The notes under the pieces were generated by a model, which worked only from the letters and a program-made list of their open reading frames with translations, had not been told where the DNA came from and ran no database searches. From assembly GCF_910592395.1 (NCBI RefSeq), contig NC_088311.1:19534501-19598500 (forward strand): 64,000 bases of DNA, written 5' to 3'. Source of the stretch: Lineus longissimus (taxonomy: Eukaryota > Nemertea > Pilidiophora > Heteronemertea > Lineidae). Made by a program: the position numbers and the translations under genes. Below, piece after piece: positions 47,148 to 57,030 of this stretch (positions are counted from its first letter, which is position 1; each line of letters opens with the position of its first letter).

Positions 47148-48115
47148 TATACAATATTTGACTCCCCCTTTCCTTCTTGCATGGACATAAGGAAAATATA
47201 GGATAATGAATGGGAATTATTTCAAAAATATTGTCAGAATTTGGCACAGCGAGGAACGCTGTAGAATTGTCCGTTATTTGGGTTGACTAGCGAACTATTG
47301 TATTTAGGATCTTCAGCCACAGGGGACCAGGTTCGGTCACAAAATTCTTAGATTGGGGCATGCTTTCTGGTGAGAGGAATGAAATAAGTGTATACAACAG
47401 TTAATGTCAAGAATATAAAGCATTTGTAGACCCTATGAATCTTTTCAGAAAATCATAGGGGCCATTCAAGAATGGTGAATGTGCAATACAGAAGAATAGA
47501 AATTCAAGGTCCTATCTAAGTCAGATTTTGCTTATGAAACAGATAGCACATATCGTTGGCATTAAATCTGACACGCATGTAGTGGAAATTAGCCCAACAA
47601 AGTTGGAAACAATCTAATCTGTTGGCATGAAAAAACTCAAAATATTCAAAATGGAGTTCACTTTGTTTGATTAATTGCTTGAAACAATGAAGTAATATTC
47701 AGTAAATGGGGTGTATGGAAATAGCCCTACAGGTTACATATAATTACCAGAACAATGACGACGGCCTCCGAAATGATACTGAACTCGAGGTAATGGTTGT
47801 CTCACCAAGCGCTGTAAGGGCGGGAGCTATGACGGGATTGTATAGTGCAGACCCAAACTGAGGGGCCATGCCAAGGTTTTGGGAGAAGTGATGGCTCTAC
47901 CCGAGTGATGTTTTTGGAGAGACAACCAATATGGACAATGATGTATCAAATTTTCAAATTTTCAAATTTTTTTAAAAGAACCCCCACCCGGTCTAAAAGG
48001 GGTTAACCTAGTCTTAGACTGCGCTGTAATCGTCAAATTAAAGAGAAATTGTTGAGAAGAAATGTACAATGTAGAGCACGTATTGATTTCCGCGGCAACT
48101 TCATCATCTTGTTCA
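47148..48115. other. Non-coding DNA, nothing assigned
   Basis: No supported gene. A CpG-containing patch at 47755-47850 has no clear frame. AATTTTCAAATTTTCAAATTTT is an 11-base simple repeat near 47948. Confidence 0.4.
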
Positions 48116-48117
48116 AA

Positions 48118-48505
48118 TTGACGTCCAATAATGGGATTATTGAACGTCAATTAAATTTCGCCCGATAGTTGAGACCACATGCAACAAGTGTAATAAGTCT
48201 CCATCAAATGCTGAAAATACAGTTTGTAATTTTTGTATTAATTGATAGCCGTCCAAAATTCGCATATTTTGAGATTTTTAGCGGAAAACTATTCAGGAAC
48301 TATAATTATAGTGAAGAATAAACTATGGATTATTGAATGTCAAAAAGAATTTCCCCGATAGTTGAGGGCACAAGCAACAAGTGAATTGAGTCTCCATCAA
48401 ATGATGAAAAACATGGTTTATCAAATTGTGTAATCCCAGCCATCCAATACTCACAAATTTTGAGATGTTGTAGCGGATAACTGCTCATATTGCAAGATTA
48501 ATTTT
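48118..48505. repeat. 193-bp diverged tandem duplication
   Basis: GATTATTGAA lies at 48135 and 48328. Both units carry CCCGATAGTTGAG, GCAACAAGTG, GTCTCCATCAAATG, a CCGTCCAA/GCCATCCAA block and a TTTTGAGAT(T/G)TT...AGCGGA block. Confidence 0.65.
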
Positions 48506-48934
48506 CGGAAGCATGGCGCTGTGTGAAACAAAGCTTTGAAATTGGAAAATATTTTTAAGGGTATTGTAATTTTTGCGGGTTTGTGAACCTTTCTGTAAAA
48601 ATGTCTTCTTGTCAATGAAAATTTCTGGCTATAATTCAATGATTTCCATCAGAAAAATGACTTTATTTCATGGGTGGATTATGGAAAGGGCAAACTGATG
48701 CAGAATTTATAACTTAGGTTCATTCTAAAGACTTGCTTGTATCGATAAGCAGTTTCAATTTGCAAATGTTCTTGTAACATTTTGATAGTTTTCATTGAAA
48801 TGAGAATGAATAAAACAGATTAGATAAAGTTTAGACAATTAGGCCAACTCATTTAAGAAGTGGTTAATATTGGTAATACTGCTTACACAATCAATAAAGA
48901 CGTGGCAAAGAGGTGTCTGCCCGTCGCGTGAAAA

Positions 48935-49032
48935 AGACCGGATCCTGAATCCAGACAGGCAGTTTTCGCAAATTCCCACACCATTTTCTGCCCCTCCCAA
49001 ATTTTATTAACCCCCACAATGGGTGCCTAAAT
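48935..49032 (-). mobile_element. Dispersed repeat family F, copy 2 (inverted)
   Basis: CAGACAGGCAGTTTTCGCAA, then CATTTTCTGCCCCTCCCAAA, is the reverse of the copy at 42165. Confidence 0.45.
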
Positions 49033-49770
49033 TAAGTTTCTCCAAGTGTCCAATTAGAGACAATTTTCCCCCTCAAAAAATAAAACTGACAATGAACTGA
49101 AATCATCATTATAGACTTCCGTCAGGATATCTAAGAATTTTTATACTACAATTCTGTATGTCAAATATTAAGTTTATAAAAGATCCATGCATAGTCGAAC
49201 TTCACTGCCCCATTAAAACCAGATATTAATAACTCCAAAACTCAACTCCATTTACGTCTTTACAAAAAGTATCACAAAACTTCATAGAGCGGGGCCCATT
49301 AGCTGTTGATTCTCAATTCAGCCATTAAAAGGATGAGCATACAGACATCTAACGGGCTATCTCATACAAATCAATAATACATACGCATCGTCTAGTTGGC
49401 CAAACATTACGCTATAAAGTTCGTAACCAAAACTCCAGATGGAATTTTCAACTTCTCGTGGAAAAATCTGTACTTACATGCATATATCCACAACACGAGG
49501 TAACTTATTTGAAGAATTTTCAACTCCATGGCTATTTCAATCAAATTGGATAACACACTTGAAGTTCATAGCACCTCGTACTCCACTGACTGCCATTCTG
49601 GCCTGGTCACGCTAGTTCGCTCGCTACCGCCAGCCGGCAGCACTGTACAGTGAGTCAGTAGGAATGTTTACTTACCTACGGATGAGAGAAAGAAAATAAA
49701 CGTGAATATGAGACATGATGAAAGAACAGATTATCACATTAAGTTACATATCTCAGGCAACATCAAGTAT
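49033..49770. other. Non-coding DNA, nothing assigned
   Basis: No supported gene. A CpG-rich patch at 49595-49640 (CGCTCGCTACCGCCAGCCGG) is followed by a minus-strand CATCCGTAG/GTAAGT junction-like string, with no frame to support an exon. Confidence 0.35.
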
Positions 49771-49771
49771 A

Positions 49772-49994
49772 CTCTAGTTTCACCGGTCTATGACCGGTTC
49801 TGAATATTCAATTCAAGCTAGTTAAAGCACATGGTCGTTCAATGCCATTCAACTTGGATAGACAATTTGGATAGACAATTAATTATCCACACCAAGTTGT
49901 CTGATAGTCACAACGTCATGTTCTGCAGCTATCTGGCCATTTGTTTCAATTTCGCAGTAATTTGACAACTGGTCTTAGATCGGTGTAACTACAG
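49772..49994 (+). mobile_element. TA-type MITE, family D, copy 2
   Basis: TA then CTCTAGTTTCACCGGTCTAT then GACCGGTTCTGAATATTC at the left; CTGGTCTTAGATCGGTGTAA then CTACAG then TA at the right. It includes a 16-base direct duplication (TTGGATAGACAATT). Confidence 0.7.
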
Positions 49995-51236
49995 TACTTT
50001 CATAGCAAGGAGCTGGCAGAGAAAGATTTGTTAATTCAGGGGCACAGAAATTTTTCACTTTTTGGAATTTTCATTTCATATTTTGTCATTTTGGTACTGG
50101 CCACAGACACATGGGTGGGAGGGGGGGGTCTAGAGGTTACTTTTAGTAAACCAATTGGGGGTCAAAGGCCCTGATACAGGAGGTCCAAAGGGGGGTTGGT
50201 GTTGAACTACTAAGGTGCAAATGAACCAGAAATGCAAGTTTTATAGGGCCGATCTCGACTGCGGTACAGCTTCTCTGAAACGAAAGTAGGAGTAGCCTTA
50301 ACGTCTATTAAAAGATGATCTGTGTATCAATTGCTTTATTTATGATGGCTGTATTTATAAACAGGATTGATCTGATAGGCTGCTGATCGCTGGTGTTACC
50401 TGAAATCGGATTGATGAGCGATAAATCATAACAAGTAATCCGTCTCAACCTAACTTGGTCAGAACTTCTTTACATTGGCAGAAACTACTAAAAACACTTC
50501 ATTTCTACACTATATTTTCCTATTTCAATGTGAAATTTTTATTTCTGATGTCTTAAAATTGAGCACATGTCATAATAGAGAGATCTTAAAATTGAACAAT
50601 TACTTTGGAAGTTGATTTGAAGTGACATCTGATGGGATAACTGTCAAGCCCCAGGCACTGAAATGGCATTCCTATTCACAACGCAAGTGCAGCGCTATAG
50701 CGGGTGTCTTCAACAACGGGATAACAAGAGAAATGGCGCTTAAATTATTGATACCCCCCTTCAATGACCCGTACACCCTTCGGCTATGGGGCCTCTCCAT
50801 TATGCGGGCTGTAACACCTTTATATTTGTGCAGGGGAATAAACCGCTAAACAACAATATTATCGCAGCAAATACCGTCTGCCCTACCTAACCTAACCCAG
50901 CGAAGTCTTTAACAATATTGTCCCCGCCAATTATTTCCAATGAAAATATTTTGACGTTTGCGCTAATTCGATGCAATTGTGTCATCAACTCATCAATACA
51001 AATAGACATTTGATTGACAGTTAAGACCACATAATGCACCACTGGAACCAACCGAAAAAAATAAGTCATTTTGGTGCAAACATGGACCAACCTATAAATT
51101 TTTTTACCAAATTGTTAGGTATACAGTCATATCCGTAAACGAAAACTGGCAATTGTTTGCCAAGCTAATAGTTGGCGAATTTGTTCCTTTTTATGGTAGG
51201 AGAAAAGATTCCGTATTCACTGCCAAAAGTTGTTGC
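49995..51236. other. Mostly non-coding DNA
   Basis: A 75-codon frame (50622-50849) with a proline/arginine-rich end (RLWGLSIMRAVTPLYL) is unsupported. A G run at about 50110-50118. Nothing else assigned. Confidence 0.4.
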
Positions 51237-51395
51237 TTAAAGCCGATGGCATTCGTAAAAAAATTGTAATTGAATTTGAAAATTTCCCAAAAAATTTTAA
51301 TTGAATTGAATTGTAGTTGAAAATTTCCAATTTCCATTACCTGGTAAATATACATGTCAGCATTGCCGTCGTGTAGACTGCAATTGATTTTAAAA
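51237..51395 (+). mobile_element. TTAA-type MITE, family 1, left part
   Basis: TTAAAGCCGATGGCATTCGT then AATTGTAATTGAATTTGAAA starts on TTAA. Inside, the AATTGAATT block is partly duplicated. The right end is absent. Confidence 0.55.
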
Positions 51396-51487
51396 TTAAA
51401 GTTTTGGGCTTATAGTCTCATATTAACAGTAAGTCTATCAAGGCACGTCAGGGGAGTATTATTCTTTCTTACCAGTACCGATTTATA

Positions 51488-51640
51488 CATCGGGCATGTC
51501 TGGGTGGAGTAAGGCAAGTTTGACAAAGAGACCTGCCTTGAGTATAAGACTGACTGTTGGGGGTGAAAACCAGGGACCTCTTGACTGCTTGTCGAGAGTC
51601 CAAGCCACTAGTAAGGCCACTGAGCCTTCATTTAGAGAGC
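51488..51640 (-). mobile_element. tRNA-derived SINE, minus strand
   Basis: Read on the minus strand: GGCTCAGTGGCCTTACTAG (A-box region), then AGGTCCCTGGTTTTCACCCC (B-box-like), then AACAGTCAGTC and TATACTCAAGG. The downstream blocks match the SINE at 3455-3612. Confidence 0.5.
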
Positions 51641-51855
51641 ATTTTGTTTGACTTCTGATCAAGTCAACAGAACGAAACTTACTATCGCTCCACACCTATC
51701 AATACACCATCACAGGTCAATACTGAAAGACATGTGTTCACTTAACCATTTATCCGAACTTCATCAACAGCTCAACTCTCCTAATTAATGCTAGCATGTG
51801 CATTTGGAATGATATTGATTAGAAAACTGAAAATGTGATATCAATATTTCTTCGG

Positions 51856-51930
51856 TTTCTGGATTGAGCGCTCAGTGTGAGTTTTCCGAGTCATCAAAAG
51901 TATTGGTTCGAATATCCGCTGACTCACTAT
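51856..51930 (+). mobile_element. Possible tRNA-like SINE head
   Basis: GGATTGAGCGCTCAGTGTG, TTTTCCGAGTCATC and TTGGTTCGAATATCC have the order of tRNA A-arm, anticodon-stem and B-box regions. No complete cloverleaf. Confidence 0.3.
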
Positions 51931-52202
51931 ATTCCTAAAAACAGTTTTCGGCTTGATTTTTTAGCTATTCTCTGTTTGTAAAGATAGGTTTATGTTACTA
52001 AATGTTTCGAAACTGCTTAAAGGCAAAGTCCATTGACAGTTTTGTTACGTATAGCAAGCTCGATCCGACAAATGCCAGCAGTGTATAAGTTCACAACCCA
52101 AGTGGGCCTTTAACATGTTGTAAAGAAGTCTTTTGGCTCAAAAACACTAGCAGAATTCAGCGATCCTTGTTAACATGAAAGTGACGAGAAATGTATGATT
52201 TT

Positions 52203-52575
52203 CTTCTTCTTTTTCTTCTTCAGCAGTTGATCTGCACTGTGAGGTGTTATTAACCAGGGAGTACTCCTCCTCCAAGGTGAAATGAGCATTTATTTGCTTA
52301 CCACTACGATTGGGCAATAATAAGGTTTATTGACATGGTGATGGCATCTCTGGCCAGAGGTGGAGTCCATCACAAGCTCCTCATGTTCCTCATATTCCTC
52401 ACTTAATGCGAGTACTTTGCTTGTCAGGTACAGCCAACCTTGGTTATATGTCTCATTCAAAGGATGAAGCAATTTAAGGTTAAGTGTCTTGCTCAAGGAC
52501 ACAAACACGACAGAAACTGCAGTGACTTCCTGATTACGAGCCCAGCACTATAACCACAATGCAACTTCTCTCTCT
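52203..52575 (-). mobile_element. tRNA-derived SINE with (GAA)n tail, near full length
   Basis: On the minus strand: GTGGTTATAGTGCTGGGCTC then GTAATCAGGAAGTCACTGC (tRNA-like head, B box decayed), then TGTCCTTGAGCAAGACACTT then AACC, a block common in SINEs of aquatic animals. The 3' part is GGAGGAGGAGTACTCCCTGG and ends in a (GAA)n-like tail. A shorter tail copy is at 35384-35462. Length about 370 bp. No coding capacity. Confidence 0.65.
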
Positions 52576-53457
52576 GGTGAATGTTTGCAATGCGCATCAA
52601 GATTTCAATTACAAGTGATAAATAGCATATAATAAATCATCCTTTGATTAGACCAGTCACGTCAAATCAAAGGGTTAATGCGGCTAATTGGTCACATTAA
52701 TGCACAACATGACCGATTATGATTTATCACGCCGCATCAGGAAATATAATGTTGATTGCAGTTCACCCCAACATCAGGGCGTCTTCGAAACGACAGAGAA
52801 ATACACCTCATTAATATATCGAAACAACACAAAGTCATCCGTCGTAGACATCAAGGGGTTAACACCACTAATTGATCGTTGAGGAAAAGTTTTCAAACTG
52901 ACAGCTAAAAGCCGCTAAGTCTGACAAAGAATTCCCATGATGCACTGCATCTCACTCATCCATTCTATCCCGACGGCGGCCATCACTCGACGCTGTCCGT
53001 CAAACGCCTAATGGTTTAATCTCGGAATTTCGAGATAACTTTATAAGTCGAGAATTAACACGTTGATAAGAGAGCAACTGTTGCACTGCTCATCAACTGA
53101 CAACCACGGATCAACGGAAGCTGAACAAATCGCTCACTTGGTTAGCTACGCTACATGAGAATCGATAGGCACTTTGTTACATTCAATTATAATCGAATGT
53201 GCTAATTAACAATTAAGAGACTGCTGGCGACCTTTGTTGTCTATTGTCAGACTGGAATCGTTGTTGCGAGATGCTGTAAACCAGTTAACCTTTTAACCTT
53301 TACAACCGAATAACCTAAAGTTGGGCAATATGTACTAAACAGTTATAATAGTTATCTTAGCCCTCTAGCGGATGCAGAGAGAACTATATCTATCATGGCA
53401 AAATAACAAAAGCAAAGCAAAACCTGGCATATGCCCCAGACTGAGTGGTACTATTTG
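52576..53457. other. Non-coding DNA with a CpG-rich patch
   Basis: CpG-rich sequence at 52960-53050 (CCCGACGGCGGCC, CGACGCTGTCCG) and a 64-codon frame at 52688-52882 are unsupported by splice signals. Confidence 0.35.
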
Positions 53458-53968
53458 TCTCATGATTGGTGGAGAATTGTCACAACTCACTGACATGACC
53501 ATTCGTTGGAAAGCTCTTGCTGGACACTGTCCCATGATTGATGGAGAATTGTCACAACTCACTGACATGACTATTTGTTGGAAAGCTCTTGCTGGACACT
53601 GTCCCATGATTGGTGGAGAATTGTCACAACTCACTGACATGACCATTCGTTGGAAAGCTCTTGCAGGACACTGTCCCATGATTGATGGAGAATTGTCACA
53701 ACTCACTGACATGACCATTCGTTGGAAAGCTCTTGCAGGACACTGTCCCATGATTGATGGAGAATTTTCAGAACCCACTGACATGACTATTTGTTGGAAA
53801 GCTCTTGCTGGACACTGTCCCATGATTGGTGGAGAATTGTCACAACTCACTGACATGACCATTCATTGGAAAGCTCTTGCAGGACACTGTCCCATGATTG
53901 ATGGAGAATATTATTGTCACAACCCACTGACATGACCATTTGTTGGAAAGTTCTTGCTGGACACTGCC
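53458..53968. repeat. 72-bp minisatellite, seven units
   Basis: ATGATTG recurs at 53462, 53534, 53606, 53678, 53750, 53822 and 53894, exactly 72 apart. The unit is 24 codons, so both strands are open: plus LAGHCPMIDGELSQLTDM and onward, minus PPIMGQCPARAFQQIVM. Variants (GATTGG/GATTGA, CCATTCG/CTATTTG) alternate, suggesting 144-bp duplication steps. The last unit has a 5-bp insertion that breaks the frame. Confidence 0.9.
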
Positions 53969-54191
53969 TGATGGTATCCATATGACACTTTTTTTGAAAA
54001 TATTGTTTATTTTGTTTCTCGTCAAAATTCCATCAGAACCCATTCTTTCACATCTCAGATTCCGAGAGATAACTCCAAAGTATTAAGCATCCTAAAAGTT
54101 ATTTAACACAATCACAATATCTTCGTGATTGCATGCCACTGGAACATTTTTGCGGATGCATAATTGCATTAAATTGCACTTAAAAAATTAC

Positions 54192-54438
54192 CTCTGATGA
54201 AAAGTGTTAATATCTTGGGGTTCGTCCCGTAATGCGTTGTCCATTTGCTGCTTAATCAGGTGTATCATGCCCTCAAGTCGATCGATAACTCCGACACGGA
54301 ACAAAGGCTGAGGAAATTCATGCAGTTCGTCAATAATCGTCAACTCGCAGAACAGTTGATTAACAACAGTAATTGCCATAATGTTTTTTTTGCCTCTCCA
54401 ATAATGACTCAATATTGTTCTTTTATCGTTCTTCATAA
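54192..54438 (-). CDS. Candidate coding exon, minus strand, phase-matched to 55690-55963
   Basis: On the minus strand TTGTTCACAGCAG is a possible acceptor and CATCAGAG then GTAATTTT a donor. The 247 bases are open throughout: near the end it reads ELTIIDELHEFPQPLFRVG, then IDRLEGMIHLIKQQMDNAL and INTFHQ. The composition (charged and hydrophobic residues in helical spacing) looks like protein, and CpGs are more frequent than nearby. Two bases precede the first complete codon and two follow the last. The exon candidate at 55690-55963 ends one base into a codon, so splicing the two keeps the frame open. I do not recognise the protein. Frames of this length do occur by chance in 64 kb, so the case rests on the phase match and composition. 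Confidence 0.35.
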
Positions 54439-55321
54439 CTGCTGTGAACAATGCTTTTCTGACGGCCCAATAACTGTTGTAAATACCAGTTATTTACATA
54501 TCCGATTTAAAAATTCGAAGTTCTTCAGTTAACTGAGGCATAGACCTTTCTATTTCTGCCATCAAATTTAAAGGGTAAAATTCTGTAAATCCTCCAAAAA
54601 CCAAAATGTGTAGAAAGAAGCCGCCAAGAATTTGACGATATTAGTGACCCGAGTAGAGGGGGTACATGGTTTACATTGACCGCTGCATAAAGAAAACAAG
54701 GCACCATCAGCATACCAATCTCAGCATCAAGTTGCCACTTGTTACAGCAATATCCACCGCGACTGGTACTTCATGTAGTATCGCAACCAACAACCTATTA
54801 CACAGGGAATTTATATGTAAGCACCCGCAACTGATTTCTGGTCCAAAATCAATTTTTAATCAGAGTAATATTCCAGGATTGAAACCCATCAATTCATTTG
54901 GTCTCAGTTTCGGTTGCGGAGGCTGTAATTTCTCTCCGCGATGGAATATCGAGACGATTTCGCATTGATTATCAGGTTTTGAATCTGAAATGATGCGCTG
55001 TGATGCGCTGTCACTTTCTGACAGTTTGGGACCTGGTAGCTCTTGTATGTGTCATAGAAGCTCACTGTGCCACAGTTTGAAAAATAGAGCAACAATTGCG
55101 AGCTTGGCAACTTTGCGGACTCGTGATGATGAAAACATTTTGAAATTTTCATTACAGATTAATTGAAGTTCAACTAGGAAACTTAATTATAGGAAACTTA
55201 AAATTAATATTCCATAGAAATATCATACATCGACAGTTTTGCAGACAATCATCAACTCTTTTGCGCTGATGGTGAAACTGAAACAAGTTACACACTTCTC
55301 TTCCTCTGATGTCCTGTAAGA

Positions 55322-55660
55322 CAGGTTACATAGAGTTTAGTTGTCAGGTTTACATAGAGTTTAGTTGTCACTCGTGTCACGTGTTACTTCTCACATGTTA
55401 CGCGTGACACTAAGAACAAACATGTTGGCTTTATATAGGATTTAAGATGTCACTTTTCATCCTCATGTCATGTCATGCCATGATTTCAAGTCAGGTGCTC
55501 AAGACACGTGAAAGTTAAAATATCACACGTGAGCATGTTAACATGGCCTTTATAGTGACATTTGAAAATTAAATGTGAACTCTATGTAAACATGGCCTGA
55601 GTTACATGTGAAAATCAAAAGGTTACAAGTGGCAGTCCAAACTTTATGTAAACCCAGCCA
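55322..55660. mobile_element. Fold-back (inverted-repeat) element
   Basis: The left arm has GGTTTACATAGAGTTTAGTT then GTCAC (twice, 25 bp apart); the right arm has the inverses AACTCTATGTAAACATGGCC and AACTTTATGTAAACCCAGCC. CACGTG-centred strings (GTCACGTGTTAC, GACACGTGAAAG, TCACACGTGAGC) and ACATGT recur inside. The arms could pair over about 100 bases. No terminal target site duplication could be fixed. Confidence 0.5.
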
Positions 55661-55689
55661 TGAAACATTCCAATAAAGAAAATTCTCAC

Positions 55690-55963
55690 CACCGAACATT
55701 TCCAACTTGCAAATTAAAATCTGATAACGGACGTATACATTGCGTTGCTTGTGGTATCTCATGACATCTATTGGGTATCGCTTGTGAAAACACTGCAGAA
55801 AATCTGAATTTGTAATTGTGTCCATGATAGTACGGATGCGATCGATACCAAGTTGATCCAATCCATTTTTTATTGATTTATGTCGTTTTTTGTATTGTTG
55901 GCGCATCATCTTGATGTGGTGGATGGGGTGGTTGACTGGTGAGTGACTGATCAAGGCTGTGCC
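55690..55963 (-). CDS. Candidate coding exon, minus strand
   Basis: CCACTGTTTCCAG is a good acceptor and GTTCGGTG then GTGAGAATT a plausible donor. The 274 bases are open in one frame: GTALISHSPVNHPIHHIK, then GLDQLGIDRIRTIMDTI and PIDVMRYHKQRNVYVRYQI, ending in LEMFG. The middle is basic (KKRHKSIK). It ends after one base of a codon, matching the start phase of the candidate at 54192-54438, about 1.25 kb downstream on the minus strand. CpGs are enriched. A fold-back element sits in the intervening intron. No family recognised. An alternative donor a few bases earlier (CG then GTGGTG) is possible. Confidence 0.35.
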
Positions 55964-56089
55964 CTGGAAACAGTGGAGGGCGAATGGCGCGCCTGATGTG
56001 TGGGAGCCGGGAACATGAGGAATGGTTTTGAAATGTTTGAGGGATTAGGTATTTGAGCGAGTATGAAGAGGGATGGTACTGTCCCAATT

Positions 56090-57030
56090 CTTGACAAGCA
56101 ATTTGGGCATTAGTACATAATTGGACACTGGAGCAATTGCTTCCACCACAAACAAGATGCTGAAGGAGGTTATCAGTCTAGCATCACAGCAATGATCCTG
56201 GACAAAAAAGATGACCAGTACTTTAAAGATCTCAGTACCCAAAAGTTACTTTTGTGTGATGCTATTTTCACCATCCACAAGCTGACCACAATGCCAATTG
56301 CTTTGAGGATATCTTCATGCTGATGCAAGGAGTACTTGAAAAATTGTCGAACAACAGACACTTATTGAAGAACTATTGTTGCTAGATCTAGATCTTCCCA
56401 ACCTTTACGTCATGGCTTCTCTTTTGATAGATTCAAACCAGATTCGAGTTACATACCACCAAACAAGATTCTCCACAGCACAATTGGACACTTAGCAATG
56501 ATTGCATTATGAAGTTGCTGATGAGGGATAATCTGTCCAGCTTCGCCCGCAAGTACCCTAAATAAGACCGTTGACCAACAGTTAGAAATCTAAGTACTCC
56601 ATACTCAGTTATCTAAGGACATGATTGTTTACTTTTCTCCTCTTCTATCATCCAGGCTGACCATTAAGCATTTTGCTTTGAGAATATTGCTGGTTGAAGC
56701 GTACTTTTAAATGGCAAATTTTCAGGGCACCAAGCCCTTCCCTGATTCAACTCAAATGCTTGGCCCGATATATCCGACCAATATGTCACGATTTCTCTTT
56801 TCAATATCAAACAAAGATCTAAAACTCAACAGTATAATTGGACACTTTGCAGCAGTTGCATTACACCACAAAAGTTGCTGAGGGGAAATTAAACGTCCAG
56901 CATCAGCAGCAATGATGCTAAACAAGACAGCTGATGACCAATACTTAGCAATCTAAGTAGTTCTTACTTATCTGAGCACATAATCGCTTACTTTTGTTGG
57001 ATTCTATTTCGCCATCAACAGGCTGACCAA
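56090..57030. repeat. Three diverged tandem units of about 360 bp
   Basis: TTGGACAC lies at 56121, 56484 and 56838, and GCTGACCA at 56281, 56658 and 57021. Between them each unit has a GTCCAGCnTC or GTCTAGCATC block, an AGAC/AAGATGACCA block and an ATCTAAGTA-like block. Identity is perhaps two-thirds to three-quarters, so the duplications are old. Confidence 0.6.

Noticed and set aside
53365-53935. Long overlapping frames (165 and 187 codons) as genes
   Set aside because: They are produced by the 72-bp repeat (24 codons), and the last unit breaks the frame.
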